64,000 nucleotides of DNA, from positions 152,314 through 216,313 of the forward strand of contig NZ_SDIC01000009.1 in NCBI RefSeq assembly GCF_004116405.1, given 5' to 3'. Shown in pieces: positions 53,031 to 60,697 of this stretch. Origin of the DNA: Halegenticoccus tardaugens (GTDB lineage Archaea > Halobacteriota > Halobacteria > Halobacteriales > Haloferacaceae). The notes beneath the pieces are model-generated. The model had not been told where the DNA came from, ran no database searches, and worked only from the letters and a program-made list of their open reading frames with translations. The first letter of the stretch is position 1. Each line of letters begins with the position of its first letter. Position numbers and translations under genes: made by a program.

Positions 53031-53186
53031 GCGGCGTCGCCCTCCCGGCGATCCGGTCGCACCCCTCCGCCGAACGTTCCGACGAACGCGTCCCGCCCGC
53101 GGTCGGTCGCGCCGCGCGGCCGATCCGAAAGCGTCGGTCGGTCTGGCTCGGTATCCATGCCCGACGTTCGAACGACGGAGAAAAAC
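53027..53186 (-). promoter_or_regulatory. Leaderless 43-codon mini-ORF before the radical SAM gene
   Basis: GTTTTTC on the minus strand (about 53180-53186) lies 22-28 nt before ATG 53158. This opens a 43-codon frame (starting MDTEPDRPTLSDRPRG) ending in a TGA that overlaps the GTG of the radical SAM gene as GTGA (53027-53030). The frame includes the GGGAGGG ribosome binding site. This is the longest of the mini-cistrons in this window. Confidence 0.5.
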
Positions 53187-53196
53187 GCCCCCCGAC

Positions 53197-53217
53197 GATT
53201 CCCGGATCGCGGGAATC
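53197..53217. promoter_or_regulatory. Inverted repeat GATTCCCG-N5-CGGGAATC
   Basis: Perfect 8-bp arms with a 5-nt loop lie 39-59 nt before the leaderless start at 53158, the same relative place as the CGAAC repeats of the cluster but with a different sequence. It could bind a second regulator or form an RNA hairpin for the divergent gene. Confidence 0.5.
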
Positions 53218-53277
53218 GCCGTCCGGCGTGGGTCGAGGGAACAATTTCGCGCCGACCGCTCGGGCCGAACATCATCG

Positions 53278-53293
53278 GAGAAGGTCACTTCTC
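53278..53293. promoter_or_regulatory. GAGAAG-N4-CTTCTC inverted repeat
   Basis: Perfect 6-bp arms with a 4-nt loop lie 22-37 nt before the ATG of the radical SAM partner gene (53315), over the position where box A should be. It is a candidate operator. Confidence 0.45.
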
Positions 53294-53314
53294 GCTCCGC
53301 TCGGAACCCACCGC

Positions 53315-53614
53315 ATGGTCGAACTACCAACGCGATCGCGCGTCGGCGACGAGCCGCGCGCGGCCGTCGGGCGCGAGTGGGAGGTGTTCGTGCGGCAGAC
53401 CGCGGAGGAGCCGCTCCGACACGTCGGAAGCGTCACCGCGTCGGTTCCGGACGAGGCCTACGAGCACGCGACGAGGCTGTTCGCCTGGTACGCCGCCGAC
53501 GTGTGGATCTGTCCGGCGGACGAGACGCGCCGGTACTCGACGCACGACCTCGACGAGAACGCCGAGCCCGTCCCCTTGTCGAGCGGCGACGAAGCGCGGA
53601 CGTACGAGGGGTGA
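53315..53614 (+). CDS. Htur_1727-type radical SAM partner, PaaB-like
   Basis: This 99-residue protein contains REWEVFVRQTAEEPLRHVGS and HATRLFAWYAADVWICPADE. This matches, from memory, the Htur_1727 family of haloarchaeal proteins found next to radical SAM genes and proposed as candidate RiPP precursors. The same spacing (WEVFVR...HVGS...A...VWVCP) resembles PaaB of phenylacetate oxygenase, so a small folded partner protein is an alternative. There is one Cys only. The start at 53315 is chosen because the sequence upstream is non-conserved. Confidence 0.75.
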   Translation: MVELPTRSRVGDEPRAAVGREWEVFVRQTAEEPLRHVGSVTASVPDEAYEHATRLFAWYAADVWICPADETRRYSTHDLDENAEPVPLSSGDEARTYEG

Positions 53615-53625
53615 CGACGAGGGCG

Positions 53626-54447
53626 CTACGCCTCCGGGGACTCCTCGATGCGCGGGACGCCCTGCGCGGTGATCGTCTCGCCGACGACGTACGAGGAGGC
53701 GGGGCTGGCGAGGAACTGCGCGACGTCCGCGATCTCCTCGCTCGTTCCGATCCGCCGTTCCACCTCGTCGCGGTCGACGTTGTCGGCGGAGACGCCCATC
53801 TGCGATTCGACGCCCGGCGTCGCGACGAACCCCGGTGCGATGCAGTTGACCCGAATCCCCTCTTTCGCCCACTCGTAGGCGAGCGTCGCCGTGAGGTTGA
53901 TGATACCGGCCTTGGCCGCGCCGTAGTGGCTCATGTACGGCGATCCGCGCTGGCCGGCGACGCTCGCGACGTTGATCACCGCGCCCCCGCCGTCGTCGCG
54001 CATCACCCCGCCGGCGACCTGCGTGCAGTGGTACGTGCCGGTGAGGTTGCTGTCGACGATCGTCTCCCAGCCGTTGGGCGAGATGTCCTCGAAGGAGGCC
54101 ATGAACGACGCGCCGGCGTTGTTGACGAGGCAGTCGACGCCGCCGAACTCCTCGACGGTCGCCTCGACCAGCGCCTCGACCGCGTCGCGCTCGCGCACGT
54201 CGCACTCGACCGCGAGGGCGCGTCCCCCCTCGCTCCCGTCTCGCCCCCCGTCGCCGTCGTCTCCCCCCTCGCCGTCGGCGGCGTTTATCGCCTCGGCGAC
54301 CGGATCGACGTTCTCCTGCTCCCGCGAGCAGACGACCACGTCCGCGCCGTCGGCGGCGAACCGCTCCGCGATCACCTCGCCGATCCCGCTCGACGCGCCC
54401 GTCACGATCGCCGTCAGTCCCCCGACGCCGAACTGCGTCGTCGTCAT
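53626..54447 (-). CDS. SDR family oxidoreductase
   Basis: This 273-residue short-chain dehydrogenase has the NAD(P) motif TGASSGIGE near 16-24, NNAGASFM, the catalytic Ser in the VASVAGQRG stretch and the Tyr and Lys in MSHYGAAKAG. It probably acts on 3-hydroxyacyl or keto compounds. A Gly/Asp-rich insertion (about 58-76) lies in a surface loop. A GGAGGGTGATC ribosome binding site ends close to the ATG and is covered by a 15-codon mini-ORF. Confidence 0.88.
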   Translation of the reverse strand: MTTTQFGVGGLTAIVTGASSGIGEVIAERFAADGADVVVCSREQENVDPVAEAINAADGEGGDDGDGGRDGSEGGRALAVECDVRERDAVEALVEATVEEFGGVDCLVNNAGASFMASFEDISPNGWETIVDSNLTGTYHCTQVAGGVMRDDGGGAVINVASVAGQRGSPYMSHYGAAKAGIINLTATLAYEWAKEGIRVNCIAPGFVATPGVESQMGVSADNVDRDEVERRIGTSEEIADVAQFLASPASSYVVGETITAQGVPRIEESPEA

Positions 54448-54528
54448 CGATCACCCTCCCCGTCAACTGACGTGCCGTTTTTTGTTTCCATCGGTAACTC
54501 GTTCGCTCCGTGCGCGTCCATCGTTAAT
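54444..54528 (-). promoter_or_regulatory. Leaderless 15-codon mini-ORF before SDR gene
   Basis: ATG 54491 opens a 15-codon frame (METKNGTSVDGEGDR) whose TGA overlaps the SDR ATG as ATGA (54444-54447). A box A candidate ATTAACG lies 31-37 nt upstream. An in-frame ATG at 54521 would make a 25-codon frame. The frame contains the GGAGGGTGATC ribosome binding site. Confidence 0.45.
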
Positions 54529-54607
54529 CAATCCACCGCCGGGTCCTCGCGCCGAGAGCGCGCGGGCCGCACGGGCGACAGACGGCTGCGCCTCCGCGCG
54601 GCGACGC

Positions 54608-55822
54608 TCACCCGTCGTACCGCGTGATCCCCTCGATCGTCGACTCGTCCGCCCGCTCGAAGGCGTCGCGCGCGATGACGCGTTTGTGGACCTCGTCCGC
54701 GCCGTCGACGATGCGGAACGCTCTGACGTTCTCGTAGAAGTCGGCGAGCGGGAGGTCCTTGCCGATGCCGTTGCCGCCGCACATCTGGAGCGCGTCGTCG
54801 ATCGCCTCCTGTGCGACGTTCGCGGTGAACACCTTGCACATCGAGACGGGCACGCGCGCCTCCTCGCCGGCGGCGACGCGCGCCGCGGCGTCGCGCACCA
54901 TCGTCCGCGCCGCGTGCAGGCGCGTCTCCGCGTCCGCGACCGCGTAGCGGAGCGACTGCTTCTCGGCGAGCGGTCCGCCGAACGCCTCGCGCTCCGCGAC
55001 GTACGCGGTGGCGATCTCCAGCGCGCGTTCGGCCATCCCGGAGTAGCGCATGCAGTGGGTCAGCCGGGCGGGGCCGAGGCGCCGCTGGGCGTGCGCGAAC
55101 CCCTCGTTCTCCTCGCCGAGCACGTTTTCCGCCGGAACGCGGACGCCCTCGTACCTGATCTCGGCGTGCCCCGTTCCCGTGACGCCGCCGCCGACGTGCG
55201 GGATGTCGCGGACGACCTCGACCCCCGGCGCGTCCGCGGGCACGAGAAACAGCGAGCAGCCGGCGTAGGGGTGCGCGTCGGGGTCCGTCCGCGCCATCAC
55301 GATGAGCACGTCGGCCTCGCTCCCCTGCGTCGTCCACCACTTGTGGCCGTCGATGATCCACTCGTCCCCCTCCCGCCTGGCCTCGGTGCGGAGCATCTTC
55401 GGGTCCGAGCCGCCACCCTGCATGGGTTCCGTCATCGAAAATCCGGATGTGATCTCGCCCGCGACGAGCGGACGGAGCCACGCCTCCTTCTGTCCGTCGG
55501 TGCCGAACAGTTCGAGGGTGTGCATGTTCCCCTCGTCGGGCGCGTTCACGCGCATCGCGGTCGGCCCGAGCAGGCTCCGGCCCGCCTCCTCGAAGAGCGG
55601 CAGCGCGTCGCGGAAGTCGACGCCTATCCCGCCGTACTCCGTCGCGATCTGCGGCGCGTAGAGGTCGCGCTCGCGCGCCTCGGCCCGCAGCGACGCGACC
55701 GTCTCCTCGTCGACCGGGCCGTCCCCGAGAACCTCGCGCTCCGCCGGAATCACCGCGTCGTCCACGAATTCGCGCGCCCGCGCCGCGAGCTCCCGCGCGG
55801 TTTCGGAGTCGTCGTAGTTCAT
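54608..55822 (-). CDS. Acyl-CoA dehydrogenase, ACAD10/11-like
   Basis: This 404-residue flavin enzyme has the ACAD N-, middle and C-terminal domains: GFSMTEPMQGGGSDP, WIIDGHKWWTTQGSEAD, GPARLTHCMRYSGMAERA and ALQMCGGNGIGKDLP. The tail FRIVDGADEVHKRVIAR resembles the ACAD10/11 group. TTTTACAT lies 24-31 nt before the ATG, divergent from the kinase gene at 55910 with a shared 87-bp promoter region. It probably forms a functional pair with that kinase. Confidence 0.9.
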   Translation of the reverse strand: MNYDDSETARELAARAREFVDDAVIPAEREVLGDGPVDEETVASLRAEARERDLYAPQIATEYGGIGVDFRDALPLFEEAGRSLLGPTAMRVNAPDEGNMHTLELFGTDGQKEAWLRPLVAGEITSGFSMTEPMQGGGSDPKMLRTEARREGDEWIIDGHKWWTTQGSEADVLIVMARTDPDAHPYAGCSLFLVPADAPGVEVVRDIPHVGGGVTGTGHAEIRYEGVRVPAENVLGEENEGFAHAQRRLGPARLTHCMRYSGMAERALEIATAYVAEREAFGGPLAEKQSLRYAVADAETRLHAARTMVRDAAARVAAGEEARVPVSMCKVFTANVAQEAIDDALQMCGGNGIGKDLPLADFYENVRAFRIVDGADEVHKRVIARDAFERADESTIEGITRYDG

Positions 55823-55909
55823 ACGCCGCACACACTCTCGAACAATGTAAAACTGATATCCGATATAAATTAGTGTCGTTAGCCCGACGGTCGGAGGGAG
55901 GAGGATCCG

Positions 55910-56983
55910 ATGGGCGAAGACACCACCGACGGGGAGTACTTCCGCCGACTCGTCGACGAGGACGCGCTGCGGGGGTACCTCGCGGCGGAACTCGGCGACG
56001 CGGCGGCGTACGAGATCGAGCGTCACGAGGCGGGCCACTCGAACGAGACGCTGTTCGTGACGTGGGGTGAGCGCGAACTGGTGCTCCGGCGGCCGCCGCC
56101 GGGGGCGGTCGCCGAGACGGCCCACGACGTGCTCCGCGAGTACCGGGTGATGGACGCGCTGCAGGGGACGGCCGTCCCGCTCCCGCGGACGGTGCTCGGG
56201 TGCGACGATCACGACGTGCTCGGGTGCGACTTCTACCTCATGGAGCGCGTCGACGGCGACGTGCTGCGCGACGCGGAGCCGGCGCGGCTCGGGACCCCGG
56301 AGCGACGGCGTCGGATCGGCGAGGAACTCGTCGACGCGCTGGCGGCGATCCACGGGATCGACTACGGGGCGGTCGGCCTCGGCGACTTCGGGCGGCCGGC
56401 CGGCTACACCGAAAGACAGGTCGACCGCTGGCGGAAGCAGCTCGCGTGGGCGTTCGAGCGGACGCGCGATGAGCGGGCGGTGCCCGAACTCGAGACCGTC
56501 GGCGAGTGGCTCGCAGACGACGTGCCGTCGTCGCACCCGCACGCGCTCGTCCACGGCGACTACAAGCTCGACAACGTGATGTTCGCCCCCGACGCCCCCG
56601 AGATCGTCGCCGTCCTCGACTGGGAGATGAGCACGCTCGGCGACCCGCGGGCGGACCTTGGCTGGATGCTCTCGTACTGGCGCGACCCGAAGGACCCGGA
56701 GCCGGCGGTGCCGGAGCTGACGGCGACGTTCATGGAGGCGGACGCGTACCCGACGCGCCGGGAACTCGTCGCCCGCTACGAGGAGCGCACCGGAATCACA
56801 TTCGAGCGCGAGCGGTTCTACCGGGCGCTCGCCGTGTACAAGCTCGCCGCGCTCGGGGAGATGTTCTACCGGCGCTACCTCGAAGGCAACAGCGACGACC
56901 CGACCTACCCGAAGATGAGAGAGCGCGTCCCCGCGCTCGCCGAACGCGCGCGGCGGATCGTCGACGGGGACGAACCGCTCTGA
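55910..56983 (+). CDS. APH-type phosphotransferase (ACAD10/11 kinase-like)
   Basis: This 357-residue protein-kinase-like enzyme has N-lobe (RHEAGHSNETLFVTWGERELVL), catalytic HGDYKLDNVMF and metal VLDWEMSTLGDPRADLGWM motifs. In ACAD10/11 of eukaryotes this domain is fused to an acyl-CoA dehydrogenase, and related bacterial kinases phosphorylate 4-hydroxyacyl-CoA. GGGAGGAGG (about 55895-55904) and TATAAATT (about 55864-55871) give a short leader. It is divergent from the ACAD gene. Confidence 0.87.
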   Translation: MGEDTTDGEYFRRLVDEDALRGYLAAELGDAAAYEIERHEAGHSNETLFVTWGERELVLRRPPPGAVAETAHDVLREYRVMDALQGTAVPLPRTVLGCDDHDVLGCDFYLMERVDGDVLRDAEPARLGTPERRRRIGEELVDALAAIHGIDYGAVGLGDFGRPAGYTERQVDRWRKQLAWAFERTRDERAVPELETVGEWLADDVPSSHPHALVHGDYKLDNVMFAPDAPEIVAVLDWEMSTLGDPRADLGWMLSYWRDPKDPEPAVPELTATFMEADAYPTRRELVARYEERTGITFERERFYRALAVYKLAALGEMFYRRYLEGNSDDPTYPKMRERVPALAERARRIVDGDEPL

Positions 56984-57107
56984 GCGGGGTTAACGAAGTT
57001 TCTGTTTTCTCCCATTTTTGAATCATTGGTTCGAAACGGGCCGAATTGGTTTACGGTGGTAAGGTCTCTCCGGTGGAGTTAAGCCGATCGTCGCCGCACC
57101 ACCGGCC

Positions 57108-59126
57108 ATGACGCACGTTGACATCGACCGCGTCGCGGTGCTCGGGTCCGGAAACATGGGCCACGGCATCGCGGAGGTGGCGGCGATGGCCGGCTACGGG
57201 GTCGCGATGCGCGACGTCGATCGAGAGCGCGTCGACGAGGGGTACGAGAACGTCCGGTGGAGCCTGGAGAAGCTCGAAGCGACGGGCGCGCTCGACGAGC
57301 CGGCGTCCGCGGTGCTCGACCGCGTCGACGCGACCGTCGACCTCGAAGCGGCCGTCGAGGGGGCGGATCTCGTCGTCGAGGCCGCCCCCGAGCGGCTGGC
57401 GCTCAAGAGGGAAATATTCGCGGAACTCGACGAGATCGCGCCGCGGGATGCGATCCTGGCGTCGAACACGTCGAGCCTCAGCATCACGGAGATCGCCGCG
57501 GCGACCTCGCGCCCCGATCGAGTCGTCGGGATGCACTTTTTCAACCCGCCGGTGAAGATGGACCTCGTCGAGGTCATCTACGGCGAGCGGACGGCCGAGG
57601 GAACGGCGGAGCGGGCCCGCGGGTTCGTCGAATCGCTCGGTAAGACGCCGATCTACGTCCGCAAGGACGTTCGGGGATTCGTCGTCAACAGCGTCCTCGG
57701 CCCGTTCGTGAGCGAGCCGGCGTGGATGGTGTCGAACGGCGAGGCGACGATCAGGCAAGCGGACGCCGCGATGGTCCACGAGCGCGGCTACCCGATGGGA
57801 CCGTTCGAACTCTCCGACCTCACGGGGATCGACGTCGGCTACCACGTCCGCGCGGAGGCCGGCGAGCCGATCGCGCCGATCGTCGAGGAGAAGGTCGAGG
57901 CGGGGGACCTCGGCCGCAAGACCGGCGCGGGGTACTACGACTACGAGTCCGGCAACGGCCCCGACTACGAACCCGAGGACGCGGCCGGGTTCGACGCGCT
58001 CCGCGTCGAGGCGCTGATGGCCAACGAGGCCGCGAAGCTCGTCGGCGACGGCGTCGCCACCGCGGAGGCGATCGACACCGGAATGCGACTCGGCGCGGGC
58101 TTCCCCGAGGGACCGTGCCGGCGGGCCGACCGGATCGGCCTCGACGCGGCGCTCGATCGGATCCGATCGCTGTACGAGGAGACGGAAGCGGACCGCCACG
58201 AACCCGCCGGGTACCTCGTCGAACTCGTCGAATCGGGCCGGACGGGCGAGGACGCCGGCGCCGGCTTTCACGACTACGGGGCGTCGAACGCCGCTAACGG
58301 GTGCGACGGCTCGACCGCCGAAGTCGGCACGTCGACCGACGAGTCCGAGGCCCCTGGCCCCTACCGCTTCCTGAACTACGACCTCGACGGGGACGGGTTG
58401 CTGGCGGTCGAACTCGACCGACCCGAGCGGTTGAACGCGCTCTCCTCGGCTCTCCTCGGCGAGATCGACGACCTCCTCCGATCCGTCGACGCCGACGCGG
58501 TGCGCTGTGTCACCTTCGAGGGCGCGGGCGACCGGGCGTTTTCCGCCGGAGCGGACATCGGCGGGTTCGACGGACTGGAGCCGACCGACGCGATGGACGT
58601 CACCCCGGCGTTCGAGACGGTTCACGACTTCCCGCGGCCGACGGTTGCGAAGATCGACGGCTACTGCCTCGGCGCGGGGCTGGAACTCGCGCTCGCGTGC
58701 GACCTCCGGATCGCCACCGAGGGCTCGACGTTCGGGGCCCCGGAGATCGGCCTCGGGTTGATCCCCGGCGGCGGCGGCACGCAGCGTCTCCTCCGGCTCC
58801 TCGGCGAGACGCGCGCGAAGGAACTCGTCTTCCGGGGCAACCGCGTCGACGCGGAGCGGGCGGCGGCGTGGGGACTCGTCAACAGGGCGGTCCCCGCGGC
58901 GGAGTTCGACGCGGTCGTCGCCGAGTTCGTCGAGGACCTCCTCTCGGGGCCGCCGCTGGCGCTGAGGGTGGCGAAGACGGTGATGAACGAGGGCGCGAAC
59001 GCGAGCCTCGACGCCGCGCTCGCGATGGAGAGCCAGGGCTTCGGGCTCCTCGTGGGGACCGACGACGTTCGCGAGGGGACGGCCGCGTTCCGCGAGGAGC
59101 GCGAACCGACGTTCCGGGGGGAGTGA
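57108..59126 (+). CDS. 3-hydroxyacyl-CoA dehydrogenase/enoyl-CoA hydratase fusion
   Basis: This 672-residue protein has the HADH NAD domain first (VAVLGSGNMGHGIAEVAAMA), HADH C-terminal helical repeats (about 180-400), a flexible Ser/Gly-rich linker (about 405-425) and an enoyl-CoA hydratase domain at the end. The latter shows FSAGADIGGFDG, DGYCLGAGLELALACDL and PEIGLGLIPGGGGTQRL. This HADH-then-ECH order is the archaeal one, the reverse of bacterial FadB. It does two steps of beta-oxidation. Box A GTTAAG lies 25-30 nt before the ATG. It is the first gene of a three-gene unit. Confidence 0.93.
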   Translation: MTHVDIDRVAVLGSGNMGHGIAEVAAMAGYGVAMRDVDRERVDEGYENVRWSLEKLEATGALDEPASAVLDRVDATVDLEAAVEGADLVVEAAPERLALKREIFAELDEIAPRDAILASNTSSLSITEIAAATSRPDRVVGMHFFNPPVKMDLVEVIYGERTAEGTAERARGFVESLGKTPIYVRKDVRGFVVNSVLGPFVSEPAWMVSNGEATIRQADAAMVHERGYPMGPFELSDLTGIDVGYHVRAEAGEPIAPIVEEKVEAGDLGRKTGAGYYDYESGNGPDYEPEDAAGFDALRVEALMANEAAKLVGDGVATAEAIDTGMRLGAGFPEGPCRRADRIGLDAALDRIRSLYEETEADRHEPAGYLVELVESGRTGEDAGAGFHDYGASNAANGCDGSTAEVGTSTDESEAPGPYRFLNYDLDGDGLLAVELDRPERLNALSSALLGEIDDLLRSVDADAVRCVTFEGAGDRAFSAGADIGGFDGLEPTDAMDVTPAFETVHDFPRPTVAKIDGYCLGAGLELALACDLRIATEGSTFGAPEIGLGLIPGGGGTQRLLRLLGETRAKELVFRGNRVDAERAAAWGLVNRAVPAAEFDAVVAEFVEDLLSGPPLALRVAKTVMNEGANASLDAALAMESQGFGLLVGTDDVREGTAAFREEREPTFRGE

Positions 59127-59575
59127 TGAACGAGCCGCTGACCGACGAACACGTCGCGGGCCTCGAATCGTTCGTCGCGCGCCACGGCTTCCTCTCGTGG
59201 CTCGACCTCGCCGTGGAGTCGATCGAGCGCGGACGGGTCCGGCTGTCGGTCGCGTACGACGAAAAGCTCGCCAACCCCGGCTCCGAGGTGCGATCGATCC
59301 ACGGCGGGATCGCCGCGACGCTCGTGGACACCGCGAGCGGGTTCGCGCTCCGGACGGCCTTCGAGGACCCCGCGGCTGCCCGGCTGACGACGACGGACCT
59401 CGACGTCTCGTACCTCCGGCCCGCGACCGCCGACCTCTCCGTCGAGGCGGCGGTGGTGCGCGCCGGTCGGTCCGTCGGCGTCGCCGACGTGACCGTCGAG
59501 AGCGAGACCCCGGACGGCGAGCGCGCGCAGGTCGCCGTCGGCCGGGCGACATACCGCCTCTTTCGGGACCGATGA
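59126..59575 (+). CDS. PaaI family hotdog thioesterase
   Basis: This 149-residue protein has the PaaI/COG2050 pattern SIHGGIAATLVDTASGFALR with the catalytic Asp region, LTTTDLDVSYLRPA, and a tail ending RATYRLF. It would hydrolyse acyl-CoA or aryl-CoA thioesters. Its ATG shares a base with the stop of the HADH-ECH gene (TGATG), and its own stop overlaps the next gene as ATGA. Confidence 0.88.
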   Translation: MNEPLTDEHVAGLESFVARHGFLSWLDLAVESIERGRVRLSVAYDEKLANPGSEVRSIHGGIAATLVDTASGFALRTAFEDPAAARLTTTDLDVSYLRPATADLSVEAAVVRAGRSVGVADVTVESETPDGERAQVAVGRATYRLFRDR

Positions 59576-60003
59576 GTTACGACGAGACGACCGTCGGGGA
59601 TCGGCTGGTCACGGCCGGGCGCACCGTCACGGAGGCGGACCTCGTCAACTTCGCGGGCGTGAGCGGCGATTTCAACCGCCTGCACACGGACGCGACTGCG
59701 ATGACCGGGTCGGCGTTCGGCGAGCGGATCGCACACGGCGCGCTCGTCTTTTCGATCATGACGGGGCTGCTCTGGCAGGCCCGCGAGGACGGCGACGCGG
59801 TCGTGGCGTTCTACGGCGTCGACGACCTCCGCTTTCGCGCGCCGACGACCGTCGGCGACACCGTGCGCGTCGAACTGGAGGTCGCGGACAAGCGGCCGAC
59901 GGAACACCCGGAGGCGACCGGGATCGTCAGCTACCGCGCCGAGGTGAAGACGGCCGACGACGCCGTCGTCCTCTCCTGTACGCTCCTGTCGCTCCTCAGG
60001 TGA
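59572..60003 (+). CDS. MaoC family hydratase
   Basis: This 143-residue hotdog protein has FAGVSGDFNRLHTD, the Asp-x4-His active site of R-specific enoyl-CoA hydratases, and IAHGALVFSIMTGLL. It is co-transcribed with the thioesterase and HADH-ECH genes (4-bp overlap). Its last codons repeat in the short tandem units just downstream. Confidence 0.88.
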   Translation: MSYDETTVGDRLVTAGRTVTEADLVNFAGVSGDFNRLHTDATAMTGSAFGERIAHGALVFSIMTGLLWQAREDGDAVVAFYGVDDLRFRAPTTVGDTVRVELEVADKRPTEHPEATGIVSYRAEVKTADDAVVLSCTLLSLLR

Positions 60004-60060
60004 CGGACGCTCCTGTCGTTCCCCAGGTGACGGACGCTCCTGTCGTTCCCCAGGTGACGG
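59984..60060 (+). repeat. 27-bp tandem repeat covering the maoC stop
   Basis: TGACGGACGCTCCTGTCGTT, the start of a 27-bp unit, occurs at 60001 and 60028, and a third copy begins at 60055 but breaks off. The gene's own 3' end (CGCTCCTGTCGCTCCTCAGG) is an imperfect preceding copy, so the units were produced by duplicating the gene end and its stop, as at elp3. Confidence 0.85.
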
Positions 60061-60084
60061 ATCGTGCGGGGCGAAGGCTCCGCG

Positions 60085-60603
60085 TCAGGTCTCGTCGCGG
60101 AGGCGGCGGAAGATCTCCGGATCCGTCCGGAACTTGAGCACGTTGTGGACCACGGAGTTTCGGAGGTTCGAGACGACGCGCCCGTGCCGTTTGTAGAACT
60201 CGTGGATCCACCTCGACTCCTGCTCTCTGTCCCGGAACATCATCACCGACTTCCACTGGTACTCGCCGTCCGAGAGGAAGTAAAACAGCGTGTGCTCGTC
60301 GTCGCGGATGTACTCCATCGCGGCGCGCCACTCCTCGGCGAAGTGCTCGGGATCGAACTTGAACTCGAAGAGGCCGAAGATGTAGTACTCCTCGTTCGGG
60401 ATGATCGCCTCGCGGAACACGCCCTCCTCCCGCATCTTTCGGATCGTCTCGCTTACCGTGACGTGCGAGACGTCGATGTCGTACTCCGAATCGAGGATCG
60501 CGGTGAGCTCCCGGGAGGAAAGCTGCGGGTCCGACGCCAGCTCCTGGAGGATGATCACGTCGCGCTCCTTGAACGACCAGTCCGGCTTGTCGCGTTCGGT
60601 CAT
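60085..60603 (-). CDS. Winged-helix regulator next to acyl-CoA genes
   Basis: This 172-residue protein has an N-terminal winged helix (about 12-70, FKERDVIILQELASDPQLSS and VSHVTVSETIRKMREEG) and a C-terminal ligand domain rich in aromatic residues (YYIFGLFEFKFDPEHF). It lacks the usual Lrp ligand signature. It sits between the HADH-ECH operon and an acyl-CoA dehydrogenase gene and so probably senses an acyl-CoA or fatty acid. Confidence 0.82.
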   Translation of the reverse strand: MTERDKPDWSFKERDVIILQELASDPQLSSRELTAILDSEYDIDVSHVTVSETIRKMREEGVFREAIIPNEEYYIFGLFEFKFDPEHFAEEWRAAMEYIRDDEHTLFYFLSDGEYQWKSVMMFRDREQESRWIHEFYKRHGRVVSNLRNSVVHNVLKFRTDPEIFRRLRDET

Positions 60604-60697
60604 CGGTGAATCTGTCTGATCCCGCGTAGTGGTCCTTTCGGTCGCGTCGGTCGGGTCCTCTCGTCGCGTCGGTCGGGACGAGCGGTGACCGAACCCC

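Noticed and set aside
53165..53174. CGTTCGAACG palindrome just before the 43-codon mini-ORF
   Set aside because: It lies 7 nt before the start, inside any transcript; ten-base palindromes of this composition are expected by chance in such GC-rich DNA.
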